Positions 25,685 to 34,270 are shown, counted from the first letter of the stretch. The stretch is DNA of 64,000 bases from Nocardiopsis sp. CC223A (GCF_030766825.1 NZ_JASFDV010000003.1:62001-126000); one strand, 5' to 3'. Notes: generated by a model from the sequence alone, not told the origin. Program-made: numbers and translations.

Positions 25685-25799
25685 CGACTACTGGAAGGAC
25701 AGTGGGGAAGAGGGCTGGAAAGTTCACGGGAAGCACGCGACAATGGTTTCCGAAAGTCGTCGAACATCGCACTTGCCCAGGTGCGGGGAAGAGTGGACG

Positions 25800-25970
25800 G
25801 TGAGAATCCAGGAACCGGTCGGGTACCTGCCCGAGGTCCCCATCTCGGGATGGACCTTGCACGACGTGGACGCCTTCGGTGAGTCCGCCATCGCCGCCGC
25901 CCTGCGGACGATCCTCGACCCCGACGGGGCGGACGGCGAAGCCGTGGCCGCCTTCGAGAACGACAAGTAG
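25800..25970 (+). CDS. fxsA: FxsA-like cyclophane peptide precursor with C-terminal F-E-N-D-K
   Basis: A 56-residue peptide from the GTG at 25800. The leader-like part PISGWTLHDVDAFGESAIAA and the following acidic stretch resemble FxSxx-COOH precursors from memory. The protein ends AAFENDK: Phe is five residues from the end, as in F-x-S-x-x, but Asn replaces Ser. F-E-N is an acceptable aromatic-x-x substrate for three-residue cyclophane-forming enzymes, which can join to Asn. It is transcribed divergently from fxsT with about 115 bp between them. An ATG at 25743 would add 19 residues that do not resemble a leader. The nSTAND gene follows on the same strand. Confidence 0.65.
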   Translation: MRIQEPVGYLPEVPISGWTLHDVDAFGESAIAAALRTILDPDGADGEAVAAFENDK

Positions 25971-26161
25971 GGGACGCGGCCCGCGCTCCGGGGCGGTGCC
26001 GGGCGGGCGGCCATGAGGATTCCGGTCCCGGCGCCTCCGGTCGGGGCGCCGGATTTCCGCGCGGGGACCGTTCCGGTCCACGGGATCGGCCGACCGGGAT
26101 CGGCCCCCCGCTTCGCCCGGCTGCCTCCGGTGTTCTGTTCTCACTGGTCAGGGGTCATTCC

Positions 26162-28090
26162 ATGAAACGATCCGGCATTGATCCGGAGAAGTCCCCCGGG
26201 CCGTTCATCGGTTCGCGGCCTTTCCGTGCCCGGGACCGTCTTTTCTTTCACGGGCGTGAGAAAGAGGTCGCGGAACTCGTCTCCGCGTGGCGGGGCCACC
26301 ACCTCACCGTCCTGCACGGCGACACGGGGGTCGGCAAGACCTCCCTGCTGCACGCGGGTGCCGTTCCCGCGATCACCGATCGGGCCGGTGAGGTCCTGGC
26401 CGACGGCGGCTGGCGGTGGTCGGACGCGGGCCTTCCGGCGGCCGTCCTGCCCGACCAGAACCCCTGCACCCGCGCGCTGGTCTCCTCCTGGGACCCCGAC
26501 GGTCCGCCCGGCCGCTCCGTCGCGGACCTGGTCCGCGCCCGGACCCGCACCGACCGCTACGGCCTCCCGGTCCCGGTGTTCGCCGTCGTGGACCGGCTCG
26601 AATTCCTCCTGCGCCCCGGGGGCGCGGACGAACAGAACCGACGCGACCTGCTGGAGGAGCTGTTCTCCTGCCTGGAGGAACCGGGGGAGATGCGCCTGCT
26701 GCTCTGCGTGCGCGCCGACCACTGGGACGAACTGCGCGGCCTGCTCGACAAGCACGCCCTGCGGTTCGCCGAGGTCGCCCTGGGGCCGCTCTCGGTCGGG
26801 GCGGCGGCCGACGCCGTCGACCGCTCCCTGGAACGCGTGGGGCACCGGCTGGATCCGGGGCAGGGGCGGCTGCTCGCCCGGACACTGGCCATCGCCGCCC
26901 CGGGAGGGGACGGCAGCGGTGGGACCGTGGACCCGGGGCTGCTCCAGATCGCCGGACGGGCGATGTGGGAGGACCGCGCCGACCGGGACCGGTCCCTCAG
27001 CGGTGATCCGGCCGCCGACACCGACCGGGCCCTGCGCGCCCACACGGCCCGTGTCCTGGCCGAGTCGGCGGTCGAATGCCTGCTGTCCCCGCGTGCGCTG
27101 TGCGGCTGGCTCGACCGCGTCCTGGCGTCGGGGGACCAGGGGGTCCGGCCCTTCCGCGGCGGCGAGAACGCCGCCCGCGCGCTCCAGGACCGGCACCTCC
27201 TCACCCGGCACCACGCCGACGGCGCCTACGTGGTGCGGCATCCCCGCCTGGTCGGGCCCCTGGCCTCCCCGGACCGCCTCCCCGAGATCCTCCGCGACGC
27301 CGGCGCGCACTTCTCCTTCGCGTGCCGCAACCGGGAGCGGGGCGATCTCCCGGTGGCCCGGGAACACGCGCGCAGGGCCCTGGCGGCCCAACCGCCGCCC
27401 CGGTCCGGCGGGCGCGCCCGGATCGTCTCCCTGCTCGGCGACCTGGCCTTCCAGGAGGGGGACCTCCCCTCCGCGGCCCGCTTGTACCAGGAGGCGGCCG
27501 GTCTGTGGGCCTCCGCGGGGGAGGGCACGGCCGTGGGGTACGCCCTGGTCGCGCAGGCCCGCTGCCTGCTCCTGGTCCGGAACCGGACCGCCGCACTGAA
27601 CGTCCTGGGGGCCTCGGCCGGCCGGGCGGGCACCGACCCCGGGTTGCAGACGGGTCTGGGCCAGGCCCTGTGGCACGCGGGCCAGGCCGAGTCGGCCCTG
27701 GACGTCCTGGACCGGGTGCTGGCCCGCGACGCGGCCAGCACCGAGGCCCGCCGGACCCGGGGCGAGATCCTCGCCGACCAGGGGGCGGCCGCCTCCGCGC
27801 TGCGCGACCTGGAGCGCCTGCGGACCCCGGACAGCCCGTCCACCCGGACCGCCCGGGCCCTGGCCCAGGCCACCCTCGCCGGTGTCGGCACCTGGTCGGA
27901 GGAACTGGACGAGGCCCTGGCCCGGGCCTCCGACAACGGTCCGGTACTGCTGCGCGCGGCCCGGGTGCGCCGCCTGAGCGGGGACCGCGACCTCGCCGCC
28001 CGGCTGGCGGCCCGCGCGGTCCAGGCGCACCATCCGCCCCTGCCGCCGCACCAGGTGTCCGCCGCCGCCCGGCTGTCGGAGGAGGGGTGA
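26162..28090 (+). CDS. nSTAND1-like ATPase with C-terminal TPR region
   Basis: A 642-residue protein. It opens with SPGPFIGSRPFRARDRLFFHGRE, which matches the Y-x-G-x-R-x-F...F-F-G-R-x-x-E entry of nSTAND1 NTPases. Walker A is GDTGVGKT at residues 53-60, with a Walker-B-like FAVVDRLEFLL and sensor region LLLCVRADHWDEL. From about residue 390 helical repeats look like TPRs (HARRALAAQPPPRSGGRARI, LLGDLAFQEGDLPSAARLYQ). STAND NTPases of this class are sensors in anti-phage and programmed-death systems. It lies 191 bp downstream of the peptide gene and overlaps the next gene by 4 bp. No effector domain is fused to it. Confidence 0.8.
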   Translation: MKRSGIDPEKSPGPFIGSRPFRARDRLFFHGREKEVAELVSAWRGHHLTVLHGDTGVGKTSLLHAGAVPAITDRAGEVLADGGWRWSDAGLPAAVLPDQNPCTRALVSSWDPDGPPGRSVADLVRARTRTDRYGLPVPVFAVVDRLEFLLRPGGADEQNRRDLLEELFSCLEEPGEMRLLLCVRADHWDELRGLLDKHALRFAEVALGPLSVGAAADAVDRSLERVGHRLDPGQGRLLARTLAIAAPGGDGSGGTVDPGLLQIAGRAMWEDRADRDRSLSGDPAADTDRALRAHTARVLAESAVECLLSPRALCGWLDRVLASGDQGVRPFRGGENAARALQDRHLLTRHHADGAYVVRHPRLVGPLASPDRLPEILRDAGAHFSFACRNRERGDLPVAREHARRALAAQPPPRSGGRARIVSLLGDLAFQEGDLPSAARLYQEAAGLWASAGEGTAVGYALVAQARCLLLVRNRTAALNVLGASAGRAGTDPGLQTGLGQALWHAGQAESALDVLDRVLARDAASTEARRTRGEILADQGAAASALRDLERLRTPDSPSTRTARALAQATLAGVGTWSEELDEALARASDNGPVLLRAARVRRLSGDRDLAARLAARAVQAHHPPLPPHQVSAAARLSEEG

Positions 28091-28668
28091 CGGGGGTCCC
28101 GGCCCAGCTGTTCGATCCGACCGTGCTCGTCGCGCTCATCACGGGGGTGACCACCGCGACGGCCACCATCACCGCCTCGGCCGTCACCGGGGGCCGTGCG
28201 GTCAAGGCGGAGCGCGAGCGGGCCCGACACGCCCTGGAGGCCGAGCGTGCCCGCTGGGAGCGGGAGGACCTGGACCGCGGAGCGGAGTCCTTCGCGCAGC
28301 GGGTCGACGACGTCCGCAGCACGGTGCTGCGCTTCAACGTGACCGCCCTGTGGATCCTGCACGTCCGCAGGGCGGGGCCCTCGGGGCAGGGCCGGGACGA
28401 CCTGGTCGGACTGCTGGAGCGGCTGCCTGACGAGGTGTTCGCCGCGCTCACCGCCGTCGAGCGGCTGCGGACGGCCCTGCCCGAGCGGGAACGCGCACTC
28501 GCCGCGGAGCTGGCAGAGCAGGTGGAGGGGGTCTCGACCCGGGTGATCTCGCGGGAGCACATCACCCCCGACGAGATCAGGGAAGGGCCGGACGCGGCGC
28601 TGCGGCGCCTGCTGAACGCGGTCTCCCCGCCGCCCCCGACCGTTCCAGAGCGGGGAGCAGGAGCGTGA
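28087..28668 (+). CDS. Small membrane-anchored coiled-coil protein
   Basis: A 193-residue protein. The N-terminal segment FDPTVLVALITGVTTATATI and the following residues could form one transmembrane helix. A charged coiled coil follows (GRAVKAERERARHALEAERA, then ERAR...WEREDLDRGAESF) and then a helical C-terminal half. The GTG start overlaps the stop of the nSTAND ATPase gene (GTGA), with GGAGGAGGG just before it, so the two are translationally coupled. By position it could be the membrane effector or anchor of the ATPase; this is inference. Its 3' end overlaps the converging MFS gene by 92 bp. Confidence 0.7.
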   Translation: MTGVPAQLFDPTVLVALITGVTTATATITASAVTGGRAVKAERERARHALEAERARWEREDLDRGAESFAQRVDDVRSTVLRFNVTALWILHVRRAGPSGQGRDDLVGLLERLPDEVFAALTAVERLRTALPERERALAAELAEQVEGVSTRVISREHITPDEIREGPDAALRRLLNAVSPPPPTVPERGAGA

Positions 28669-29914
28669 CGGCCAGCGCGATCACCCCGACCCCGGCCAGC
28701 AGGATCACGGAGGTGGCCCGCGGGGACAGGTACTCCAGCAGGTAGCCGCCGCACACCATGCCCAGGGGCAGGGCGCCGCTGGTGAAGACCCGGTCGGTGC
28801 CGATGACCCGGCCCAGGAGCCGCCGGGGGACGCGCAGAGCGCGGTAGGTGCCGCGTGTGACGTTGATGTGGGCGCCGACGAACCCGATGGTCCCCCAGGT
28901 CAGGGGCAGCCCCAGCATGAGCCAGCGCGGGTCCAGGCTCAGGGCCAGGACCAGCACGGCCAGGGACAGCGACCAGGTCCACACGCACAGGACCACCATG
29001 CGCGGCGCCGAGAACCTGTTCACCAGGTGCGGCGCCAGGACCGAGCCGAGCAGCCCCCCGATCCCGGTGGCCGCCAGGATCACGCCGATGAGGTGGGGCG
29101 GCAGCCCCCGGTCGGTGGCCACCAGCATGATGACCAGCCACACCACCTGGAACACGGCGTTGGTGACGGCGCACACCACGAGCGTCAGCGTCAGCACGTG
29201 ATCGCGGAGCAGCAGGGCCAGGCCGGCGGAGAACTCGCGGACCAGGGAGGGGCGCCGGCCGGGTGCGGGTTCGTCCTCCGGGCGCATCCCGCGCGGCAGG
29301 AGGACGGTCCCCGCCAGCACGCACAGCGATACGACGGCGTTGGACAGCACGGGCGCCCACGCCGCCAGCCCGAACAGGAACCCGCCCAGGGGGCGTCCGA
29401 TCATCTGGGTGCCGTGGACGTGCGCCTCGTTCTTGGCGGAGGCGGCGGCGAGTTCGCTCCGGGGCACCAGGCAGGGGACGGCGATGGCCGCCGCCGCCTC
29501 GAACAGCGTCGAGCAGACCGCGTGCAGTGCCGTCGCGGCGGCGAGCAGGTGGACCGGCGCCGACCACAGGACCACCGGGGCCACCAGCAGGGCGATGACC
29601 ACCAGGCGTCCCGTCTGGGCGGTCAGCATCATCCGGCGCGGGTCCCCGCGGTCGGCCAGGACGCCCAGGGGCAGGTGCAGCACCAGGTTCGGCACCAGTC
29701 CCGCCGCGGCGATCCAGGCCGCCGCCACGGGCGACCCCGTCTGGGCGAGGGCGAGCAGCGGCACCATCAGGGTGAAGGTCATGGTGCCCAGGCCGTTGAG
29801 CGCCCCGCCGCTCCACAACAGGGCGAAGTGGCGCCGCCACAGGGGGCGGGCGCCGGTGTCGTCGGGGACGGGAAGCGGTGCCGCGGTGCGGGTCCGGGCG
29901 GTCACCCCGTCCAT
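28577..29914 (-). CDS. MFS transporter (exporter type)
   Basis: A 445-residue permease with about twelve hydrophobic segments. The loop GVLADRGDPRRMM after TM2 is the MFS signature. It resembles enterobactin-exporter/EntS-like and macrolide-efflux MFS_3 proteins. The first ~28 codons of the longest frame (from 29998) are not membrane-like; ATG at 29914 (MDGVTARTRT) is preferred. The last 30 codons overlap the converging coiled-coil gene. An inverted repeat at 30097-30115 lies ~185 bp upstream and may be its operator. Confidence 0.8.
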   Translation of the reverse strand: MDGVTARTRTAAPLPVPDDTGARPLWRRHFALLWSGGALNGLGTMTFTLMVPLLALAQTGSPVAAAWIAAAGLVPNLVLHLPLGVLADRGDPRRMMLTAQTGRLVVIALLVAPVVLWSAPVHLLAAATALHAVCSTLFEAAAAIAVPCLVPRSELAAASAKNEAHVHGTQMIGRPLGGFLFGLAAWAPVLSNAVVSLCVLAGTVLLPRGMRPEDEPAPGRRPSLVREFSAGLALLLRDHVLTLTLVVCAVTNAVFQVVWLVIMLVATDRGLPPHLIGVILAATGIGGLLGSVLAPHLVNRFSAPRMVVLCVWTWSLSLAVLVLALSLDPRWLMLGLPLTWGTIGFVGAHINVTRGTYRALRVPRRLLGRVIGTDRVFTSGALPLGMVCGGYLLEYLSPRATSVILLAGVGVIALAVTLLLPALERSGAAGRPRSAGAAAPRPALP

Positions 29915-30096
29915 GCGGAAGTCTTGCGCATGGCCTCGGAAGGAAGTCGACGTCGTTGTCCGACGGCGGTCGGGGATCCGGTGGCATCCCCGGGGCACCG
30001 TCTTTTCCTACCTGCCTCGGTGGCCGGATGGGCCGTGAGGCGGCGCCGCGGCCGTGTGTCGTCCGTGCGGCGCCGCAGTGGGACGGCGACAGCTTA

Positions 30097-30115
30097 ATGC
30101 GCTATGGGAGCGCAT
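30097..30115. promoter_or_regulatory. Operator-like palindrome upstream of the MFS gene
   Basis: ATGCGCT-atggg-AGCGCAT is a perfect 7-bp inverted repeat. A third half-site (GAGCGCA) follows at 30118-30124. This looks like a dimeric repressor site in the 241-bp gap upstream of the MFS transporter. No regulator gene adjoins it. Confidence 0.5.
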
Positions 30116-30155
30116 GTGAGCGCAACACGTCAACAGCCGATGAAGACGAGGGTCG

Positions 30156-30989
30156 TCAGGGCCCGGTGCCGACGAGGGTGAGGCGGTGGGCCTCGGTCGG
30201 GTCCGGGTGCTCCCAGCGGCCGACGAGGCGGTCGATGACGGCCGCCGGGACGGGGGCGGGGCGGCGGTCCAGGCGGGTGCACAGCACCCGGGGCGGGGCC
30301 TCCACGGCGGTGATCTCCACACGGGCCCCGTAGGCGGCGGCCAGGCCGGTGCAGCGGTCGCGCAGCGAGCGGGAGACGTTGGTGGCGTTCCAGACGAAGG
30401 ACCGGTGCGCCCGCAGGTGCTCGCGGGCGCGCTCGTGGGCGTCGGCCAGGGCCTCGCGCCAGCGCGGGGTGCGGCAGGTGGAGGGGCCGACCAGGGCGGT
30501 GAGGTCGGCCAGCCGCTCCAGGGGGCCGGTGTGCAGGACGGGCACCGACGCGACGGGCAGTCCGGCCAGCATCTCCCGCCGCGCGGGGGTGTCCAGGAAG
30601 GCGCCGTCGCGGGTGTCGAGGATGTCGAACTCGCAGAACAGGTGGGGCAGGGCGTCGTAGTACACGGTGTGCTTGGCGTACATCCACTCGCCGTACAGCA
30701 CGTACCGGTCGCCCAGCCGTTCGTGCAGGCGCGGGGCCAGGGTGGCGGCCCAGGCCTTGAACGGTGCGAACTGCCGCTCGCGCGGGCCGCCGGTCAGGTA
30801 GTGCCCGCGGCTCTGGAGGAGCAGTTCGCCCCCGGGGCCGAAGCCGATCCCGGCGTTGGCGCCGTCGAGTTTCTCCTCCACGACCAGGTGCCGTCCGGCG
30901 ATGGCGGAGAAGGGGGCCGCGGACAGGTCCCGGTCGCCGGGTTGCAGGCGCGATCCGTGGATGTGCCGGGTCCGCGGGTACTTGTGCAC
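30156..30989 (-). CDS. RNA ligase / polynucleotide-kinase chimera, apparently internally deleted
   Basis: A 277-residue protein. Residues 1-180 are the N-terminal part of an RNA-ligase nucleotidyltransferase domain, with adenylylation motif EEKLDGANAG (Lys40) and VLYGEWMYAKHTVYYD. The ligase ends at ALVGPSTCRTPRWREAL, before motifs IV and V. From residue ~184 the sequence becomes the C-terminal half of an AAA/Pnk-type kinase (SFVWNATNVSRSLRD, GARVEITAVE, then RRPAPVPAAVIDRL). It has no Walker A, so neither activity looks complete. The simplest reading is an in-frame deletion between a ligase and a neighbouring or fused kinase. The start is GTG at 30987-30989. Confidence 0.75.
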   Translation of the reverse strand: MHKYPRTRHIHGSRLQPGDRDLSAAPFSAIAGRHLVVEEKLDGANAGIGFGPGGELLLQSRGHYLTGGPRERQFAPFKAWAATLAPRLHERLGDRYVLYGEWMYAKHTVYYDALPHLFCEFDILDTRDGAFLDTPARREMLAGLPVASVPVLHTGPLERLADLTALVGPSTCRTPRWREALADAHERAREHLRAHRSFVWNATNVSRSLRDRCTGLAAAYGARVEITAVEAPPRVLCTRLDRRPAPVPAAVIDRLVGRWEHPDPTEAHRLTLVGTGP

Positions 30990-31053
30990 GGGGACCGTTC
31001 TATCGGGGCACGGGGCCTGCCCGCCAAGGCTTTTCCGGGGCGGCGGCCACGGC

Positions 31054-32340
31054 TCAGCGGTCGGTGACGGGGCGGCGTGAGCCCAGGGAGGCGGCGTCTG
31101 CGGCGGCCCGTCCGGCGTTCCACCCGTCCTCGCTGTAGGGCCCGCGCATCCGTGAGTAGGTGAGCTCGCCGAACGCCTGCTCCACGGCCTTCTCCACCTC
31201 GCGCTCGCGGGCGGCGAACAGCGGTACCAGGTCGCGTCCGACCTCGGCCTGTGCGGCGTCGCGGGCGCTGCGGGCGGCCTCGGTGAGGCGTTCGCCCACG
31301 CGCACCGCGAACGCCGACATGAACGAGGACCGGAAGTCCTTGCCGGCCCGGCGCCCGGACCGGTCGCGCACCGAGCTGCCCGCCCGCATCGCGGTCTCCG
31401 CCTGCACGAGCAGGGAGGTGAACAGCAGGTCCACGGCGTCGACGTCGTCGGGGAAGCCCATGACGGTGCACGTCTCCAGCTCGCGGTGCCATACCGCCCG
31501 GCAGTGGTTGGCCTCGGCGACCTCGTGCAGCAGCACGGCCTTGGACTCGTCGTAGGGGGCGTCCACGGGCAGCCGCCGGGCGTACCCGGCCTCGGAGGAC
31601 TCCGCTTCGTCGGCCTCCACCAGCGCCCGGTCGATGCTGTGCCGGGCCATGAGCTCCTGGGCGCGGGCGCTGAGCGCTTCGGCCTCCTCGGGGAACTCGG
31701 TGGACTCGGCCTTGGCCAGCAGGGCCCGGACCCGGGCGAGCTTGCCCCGGTCGACCCCGGTGTGCGCGCGGGAGGGGCGGACCCGGCCGGGGCGGTGGGA
31801 GCCGGGCACGTCCATGAGGCGTTGCAGGGGCGGCAGGGCGCGCAGCGCGGCCAGGGTGCGCAGCACCTGTTCGACCGCCTCGAAGCGCAGCAGGCCGTGG
31901 GCCCGCACCAGGTGTTCCAGCGGGTCGGTGACGGTGTCCAGGGCCCGCACCTGCGCGGCCCAGGCGGGGTCGACGGTCGCGGGGGAGTGCCGTTCCAGGT
32001 CGGCGGCGGCCGCGTGGGCGCCCACCGCGGCGGCGGCCGGGCCCAGCAGGCGGCCCAGGCGGCGCACGGCCTCGGCGGGCTGCCAGCCGCGTGCCCACAC
32101 CGACCCGGCCGCGTCGCACAGGGCGGCGGTCAGGGCCTGTTCGGCGGCGCGGGCCCGGGCCGGGTCCTCGGTGTCGGCGAGCAGCGCCGCCGCCAGGTCG
32201 ACGCCTCCGCCGCCGCGTCCGGTGACGAGGGCGTCGACGGCTTCGGTGACGATGTCGGCCGGCGGGGACGCGGGCGCGGGGCCGTCCCAGTCGGGTACGG
32301 CCCGCTCGCGCGGCGCACGCCGCTGCTTCCTGCTCCCCAC
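31054..32340 (-). CDS. DUF2786 domain protein
   Basis: A 428-residue protein. The DUF2786 domain is at about 205-245 (RGKLARVRALLAKAESTEFP, then AEALSARAQELMARHSID). The C-terminal part is helical and charged (REREVEKAVEQAFGEL). This family is common in actinobacteria and of unknown function. There is no signal peptide. It is divergent from the P450 gene across a 427-bp gap; start is GTG at 32338-32340. Confidence 0.8.
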   Translation of the reverse strand: MGSRKQRRAPRERAVPDWDGPAPASPPADIVTEAVDALVTGRGGGGVDLAAALLADTEDPARARAAEQALTAALCDAAGSVWARGWQPAEAVRRLGRLLGPAAAAVGAHAAAADLERHSPATVDPAWAAQVRALDTVTDPLEHLVRAHGLLRFEAVEQVLRTLAALRALPPLQRLMDVPGSHRPGRVRPSRAHTGVDRGKLARVRALLAKAESTEFPEEAEALSARAQELMARHSIDRALVEADEAESSEAGYARRLPVDAPYDESKAVLLHEVAEANHCRAVWHRELETCTVMGFPDDVDAVDLLFTSLLVQAETAMRAGSSVRDRSGRRAGKDFRSSFMSAFAVRVGERLTEAARSARDAAQAEVGRDLVPLFAAREREVEKAVEQAFGELTYSRMRGPYSEDGWNAGRAAADAASLGSRRPVTDR

Positions 32341-32679
32341 CGGTGGCCCCCGTGTCCCGTCGTGCGTGGTCGGTGGACGATCCTACCGAGCGGCGCAGGT
32401 GCGCCCCGCACGTGAGGGAACGGAAATACCCGGGAAAAACATCCGGGTCGGCGTGTCCTCGGCTTTGCCGGGTAAAGGGATCCGTGTCACGCATTCACCC
32501 GCGGAAATACCCCGTCCGCCGTGCGGACCGCGGTGCGGGGCCCGACTCGCCCGGTCAGCGGTGGCTCCGTGCGTCCGCGTCCCCGGTGGCCGGAACGCCA
32601 CCGTTGATCCGCTGAAACGCCGGACACGTGCCATACCTCTCAATCCGGTCTCGCCCCCGACCGGGGCCGAGTGTCGGTC
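32341..32679. other. Divergent intergenic region between DUF2786 and P450 genes
   Basis: There is no gene in the 427-bp gap. It contains two direct copies of CGGAAATACCC (32421-32431 and 32502-32512), 81 bp apart, which could be binding sites or remnants of a duplication. The promoters of both flanking genes should lie here. Confidence 0.4.
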
Positions 32680-32701
32680 GAGGAAAGGTGGAGCTTTCCT
32701 C
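32680..32701. promoter_or_regulatory. Palindrome upstream of the P450 gene
   Basis: GAGGAAAG-gtggag-CTTTCCTC is a perfect 8-bp inverted repeat ending 66 bp before the P450 start. It fits a repressor operator or a 5'-leader hairpin. Confidence 0.45.
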
Positions 32702-32767
32702 GCGGAAGCATCCCGGAAACATCCCGGACCTAGCGTCTCCTGCATCCGCAGCCACCGAGGAGTCTCC

Positions 32768-34270
32768 ATGCACCAGGGAACCGGTCCCACCGACCATGAG
32801 GGCACCGCGGCCGGAGGTGCGGCCCGCTGCCCCTACAGCGCGAACGGGGCCCTCGCGCTGCACCGGGGCGGGCGACTGCCCTGGCGGGAGCTGCGCGAAC
32901 GCCACGGCGGGCTGGTCCCGGTGGAGCTGGGGCCGGGCGTCCCGGGCTGGCTCCTGCTGGGCTACAAGGAGAACCTCCAGGTCCTGCGGGACCAGACCCA
33001 CTTCTCCGCGGACCCGCGCCCGTGGCACGCGGACGGGACGCCTGCGCGCAGCGAGGCGCTGGGCCACGACGGGCCCGGGCACCAGCGACTGCGGGCACCC
33101 ATCGTGGACGCCCTGGCCAAGGTCGGCACCCCGCAGTTGGTGCCCGTCGTGGAACGCGCGGCGGTCCACCTGCTGGGCCGGGTCACCGCGGAGGGCGCGG
33201 CCGACCTCATCGGCCAGTACGCGGCCCCGCTGCCCGCACTGGTCCTCAACGAGCTGTTCGGCCTGCCCGACGAGTACGGCCGGATGCTCGCCGACATCGC
33301 CGAGCGGTCCTGGAGCGGTGACCCGCGGGAGACGGCGGCCGCCGCGCGGGCGGTGCGCGGCTACTTCCAGGGGCTGGTGGAGCGCAAGCGCCGCGAACCC
33401 GGCGGGGACCTGGTCGGCCATCTGCTGTCCCACCCCAACGCGCTCACCGACGACGAGGCGGTCGAGGCGCTGTCCCTGCTGTGGGAGTCCGGGCACGAGC
33501 CCACCACGCACCTGATCGGCAACGCCCTGCTCAAACTGCTGGAGGACCCCGGGGTGTGGACCGCCTACCTGGGCGGCACCCTCACCCCGGAGGACTTCGT
33601 CGACTACGTCATGTGGACCGACTCGCCCCTGCAACTGATGGCGGGCCGCTACTCCACCATGGACCTCCGGTTCGCGGGGGCGCACATCCGCCGGGGCGAA
33701 CCCCTGCTGTTCGGACTGGCCTCGGCGCACACCGACCCGTCGGTGTCGCGGGGCGGCGACGCGATGGCCCTGGCCGGGAACCGGTCCCACCTGTCGTGGG
33801 GCGCGGGCGCGCACCGCTGCCCGGCCACCGCGTTCTCCCGGGAACTGGTGCGCACCGCCATCGACCTCGCCGTGGACCGGCTGCGCGGCATGGTGCTGGC
33901 GGTGGAGCCGGCCGACCTGCGGTGGCGGACCTCGCTTTCGGTGCACGGGCTGGAGGAGCTGCCGGTGTGGTTCACCGCCACCGGTGAGCGCGCCGAGCAG
34001 GACGATCGGAACCGGGAGCGCAAACCGGCGCGCACGTGGATCCGCCGCAAGCGCCGCCCCGCGGCGCAGGGCGCCCGCTACCAGGCGCCGCTGGCCGGGT
34101 CGGGCGAGGGGGACGGGGAGCGGGCCGAGACGGCGGTCGTCGCGGCCCGGCCCAGGAGGCAACGGACACCGCAGGGTGCGGGCGCCCGGTACCAGGCGCC
34201 CTTCGCGGAGAAGGAGGCGGCCCCCGACCCGCTGGACCGGCTGCTGGCGACCTGGCGCCCCCAGGGGTGA
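32768..34270 (+). CDS. Cytochrome P450 with a C-terminal basic tail
   Basis: A 500-residue P450-like protein. The heme loop is LSWGAGAHRCPATAF, with the proximal Cys intact (G-x-H-R-C-P variant). The I-helix reads LLWESGHEPTTHL, so the usual A-G-x-(D/E)-T oxygen-activation motif is altered to S-G-H-E-P-T. The usual E-x-x-R motif is hard to find. These features recall the P450s that accompany actinobacterial conservons rather than biosynthetic oxidases. A ~90-residue basic tail follows residue ~410 and carries ARYQAP twice (residues 436 and 473). A GAGGAG lies 6 bp before the ATG. Redox partners are not encoded nearby. Confidence 0.8.
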   Translation: MHQGTGPTDHEGTAAGGAARCPYSANGALALHRGGRLPWRELRERHGGLVPVELGPGVPGWLLLGYKENLQVLRDQTHFSADPRPWHADGTPARSEALGHDGPGHQRLRAPIVDALAKVGTPQLVPVVERAAVHLLGRVTAEGAADLIGQYAAPLPALVLNELFGLPDEYGRMLADIAERSWSGDPRETAAAARAVRGYFQGLVERKRREPGGDLVGHLLSHPNALTDDEAVEALSLLWESGHEPTTHLIGNALLKLLEDPGVWTAYLGGTLTPEDFVDYVMWTDSPLQLMAGRYSTMDLRFAGAHIRRGEPLLFGLASAHTDPSVSRGGDAMALAGNRSHLSWGAGAHRCPATAFSRELVRTAIDLAVDRLRGMVLAVEPADLRWRTSLSVHGLEELPVWFTATGERAEQDDRNRERKPARTWIRRKRRPAAQGARYQAPLAGSGEGDGERAETAVVAARPRRQRTPQGAGARYQAPFAEKEAAPDPLDRLLATWRPQG

